DNA from: Paenibacillus sp. PAMC 26794
Lineage (GTDB): Bacteria; Bacillota; Bacilli; Paenibacillales; Paenibacillaceae
Assembly: GCF_000316035.1 (NCBI RefSeq)
Contig: NZ_ANHX01000016.1
Coordinates: forward strand, 1-64,000
Length of the DNA: 64,000 bases
Reading direction: 5' to 3'
Shown: positions 62,322 through 64,000 of the stretch, piece after piece
Position numbering within the stretch: position 1 is the first letter of the stretch
Layout: each line of letters starts with the position of its first letter
The notes under the pieces: generated by a model
What the model was told of the DNA's origin: nothing
The model's database searches: none
The model's input: the letters and a program-made list of their open reading frames with translations, nothing else
Translations under genes and position numbers: made by a program

Positions 62322-64000
62322 TTAAGGTTGCAGACCCTCAGCGGACGATGGATCCACTTCCGTTTCAGTCTCTTCAGGGCTGGAATCCGGTTCTGGAACT
62401 GATTGTTCTTGTGCTGCGCTGACGAACAATCGTCCAGCTGCTTCAGCCTCTACTTTGTTGCCTGCTGCATCCTGAGCGCGAATCACAATGACTCCACCAT
62501 CCAGAACAAGGGATGAAGGTGTTGTGTACGTACCCGTGTAACGACCAGCTTCGGTCTCCACCAATGAAATCTCTCCTGCCCCTTGGGCATTCAGATTCAG
62601 CGGTAACTGAATACGGAAAGATGCTTGCAGACCAGGTTTACTGTCAAACGAAACGGTGACACTCTCCCCTGATGTGATTCGAACATCTTCAGCTGGCGTA
62701 ATATTCGTAAGTTCTGGCAACGCCGTTTCCACATAGACGGTGCGGGTTACGGTCGTTTTGTTACCAGCGATATCGGTTGCTGTAATGGTAATTGTGTTCT
62801 CGCCTTCATTGACCAATACGCGGTGACTGAAGCTTCTGTCTTTTCCCACTTGTACGGTTTGTCCGTTAACGGTTACCTTATCGAGGAATTGTTCCACGAC
62901 ATTACCCGTTACGTGAACAACTTCTGCATTGATGCGATCCCCTTGAGCTGGCGTAAGAATCGTCAACTGCGGTTTGGTCTGATCCAGAATAATGACGACG
63001 GGGAGTGAGCGGTCGGTCGTTTTCCCATCCACCACTGCCTCGGCGGTAATCGCATTAATGCCAGAACGGAGTTTCACACCGTATGAGAACTTCCCATTTG
63101 CGACAGTTGTAGTGCCAGCGAGATCTTTGCCGTTGTATATCTTGATCTGTGCGCCGGATGCCGGAGACGTTCCCGACACGGTGAAGGTTGATTGATTCGT
63201 ATACGTGTTCGCAGGTGCTGTGAGCACAGGTGCATTTACCGGATATCTCACAACTGCACGAATCATGTAGTTACCTTCTTCATCAGGTGAAGTGCTCCAC
63301 GCTCCACCTACTCGCTGCCAGCTTCGACCTGCATTTGGACCATCCTCATCGGTAGCGAGTCCCGGAGCGCTAGTTCCAGCTAAACTCTGTACATACACGA
63401 TATAGAAATCACCCGTTACAATGACCGGTTCCGGGAATTCAACAGTTGTCCATTGATCGTTACGAAGTGCAGTACCGTCAAATGGTCCAGCCAGTTGTCG
63501 TCCCGGAGCTCCGCCCGCACCCGATGCATCATAGACGGCATATTGGAACGCTGTGCCTCCAGGTACAGGCCATTCGGTGTTCCAGAATCGGAACGATGCA
63601 CCTGTCAGTTGAGCGGTCTCCAGCTCTGGTGTCATTCGAACTGCCCAAGCGTTATCCGCAGCATTAAAAGCTCGTGCGTTCTCTGCTGTTCCATCATCAT
63701 AAGCAATTTCTCCAGGGAAACCGATGAACGGCTTCAAGGCAACATTTGCCTCAGCCGTACCATTGCCAGGGACAGTCACAGTAACGGTTTTACTGTAATA
63801 ATCCGCAACCCGGATGGACAGGGTATAACTTCCTTCCAATACCTGAATATTGAAGCTGCCATCTGAACCTGTGCGAACTTCACCTACATTGGCATCTTCC
63901 ACCACGAGAACGGAAGCATCAGCCAGCGGTTGTCCTGTCCGCTCATCCGTTACTACACCTTCAATCTGCCCATGCGGGATTGCCTCCAGATTAAAGTTGG
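62322..64000 (-). CDS. C-terminal part of a large secreted protein (carboxypeptidase-regulatory-like and Ig-like domains)
   Basis: Partial: the frame is open to the window edge (559 codons visible). It begins with a CarboxypepD_reg-like domain (GQIEGVVTDERTGQPLADAS; GSYTLSIRVADYYSKTVTVT), a jelly-roll segment (IAYDDGTAENARAF, FRFWNTEWPVPGG, GDFYIVYVQSL), then several bacterial Ig-like repeats (PVLTAPANTYTNQSTFTVSG; ENTITITATDIAGNKTTVTR), and an acidic tail of Glu, Pro and Ser. Such tails occur on extracellular subtilisin-like S8 proteases (bacillopeptidase F/Vpr type) in Paenibacillus; the catalytic part would lie beyond 64000. Function is therefore inferred only. Confidence 0.72.
   Translation of the reverse strand, partial: NFNLEAIPHGQIEGVVTDERTGQPLADASVLVVEDANVGEVRTGSDGSFNIQVLEGSYTLSIRVADYYSKTVTVTVPGNGTAEANVALKPFIGFPGEIAYDDGTAENARAFNAADNAWAVRMTPELETAQLTGASFRFWNTEWPVPGGTAFQYAVYDASGAGGAPGRQLAGPFDGTALRNDQWTTVEFPEPVIVTGDFYIVYVQSLAGTSAPGLATDEDGPNAGRSWQRVGGAWSTSPDEEGNYMIRAVVRYPVNAPVLTAPANTYTNQSTFTVSGTSPASGAQIKIYNGKDLAGTTTVANGKFSYGVKLRSGINAITAEAVVDGKTTDRSLPVVIILDQTKPQLTILTPAQGDRINAEVVHVTGNVVEQFLDKVTVNGQTVQVGKDRSFSHRVLVNEGENTITITATDIAGNKTTVTRTVYVETALPELTNITPAEDVRITSGESVTVSFDSKPGLQASFRIQLPLNLNAQGAGEISLVETEAGRYTGTYTTPSSLVLDGGVIVIRAQDAAGNKVEAEAAGRLFVSAAQEQSVPEPDSSPEETETEVDPSSAEGLQP

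Noticed and set aside
1-64000. CRISPR array, tRNA or rRNA genes, prophage
   Set aside because: No regularly spaced repeats, cloverleaf arms, rRNA core sequences, or phage structural genes were seen.

Overview
The window looks like a chromosomal segment of a Paenibacillus-type endospore-forming Firmicute. The evidence is mid-range base composition, strong AAGGAGG-type ribosome binding sites, many TTG and GTG starts, a ykkCD guanidine exporter, spore-appendage (Ena) genes, and a large set of carbohydrate and peptide uptake genes with AraC, GntR, TetR and MarR regulators. This placement is inference from gene content. No rRNA, tRNA or CRISPR array was seen. Nearly all genes lie on the minus strand.

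Region 1 (1-8.3 kb): a DEAD-box helicase; the ykkCD SMR pair behind a guanidine-I riboswitch with a terminator; a methyltransferase plus pentapeptide-repeat pair; an AraC remnant; a MarR-threonine aldolase operon with twin operators; and an ABC exporter with a small partner gene behind GTATAC palindromes.

Region 2 (8.4-25.5 kb): two related operons for membrane-anchored alpha/beta hydrolases and secreted serine beta-lactamase-like proteins, one on each side of an accessory island. Both carry the same pair of TTCATAT boxes 11 bp apart in front of the first gene. An OmpR-type two-component system adjoins the second operon and is the obvious candidate to bind them. The island (11.6-18.5 kb) holds decayed genes (DUF2441, NTF2-like, beta-lactamase), a family of GCCCGTTAGCT repeats, and an endospore-appendage cluster. 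That cluster has two tandem Ena (DUF3992) subunits, a divergent Ena1C-like gene with a decayed inverted second copy, and a BclA-C-terminal-like protein. Next to it is an IS110 element inserted exactly into one of the repeats. Its 5' non-coding region folds as a two-loop bridge RNA whose guides match the target and the element ends.

Region 3 (25.5-41.5 kb): GNAT, TetR/DHA2 efflux pair, P450, FAD oxidase with a coupled coiled-coil gene, AraC, HAD phosphatase, and a compact operon of unknown product (GT2, class-III aminotransferase, zinc dehydrogenase, MFS exporter, then DUF1349). A second pentapeptide-repeat gene and an Asp23/Gls24 remnant follow.

Region 4 (41.6-49.7 kb): a peptide-scavenging operon (GntR, M20 amidohydrolase, oligopeptide binding protein, two permeases, S9 peptidase, small hypothetical protein) with a clear promoter and operator. 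It has no ATPase genes.

Region 5 (49.8-62.2 kb): an alpha-mannoside or N-glycan utilisation locus. It comprises a GntR-LacI hybrid regulator, GH125 and GH38 mannosidases, a sugar ABC importer, two Gfo/Idh/MocA oxidoreductases and an AraC regulator. A MITE sits between GH125 and the importer. The window ends inside a large secreted protein with a carboxypeptidase-regulatory-like and Ig-like tail.
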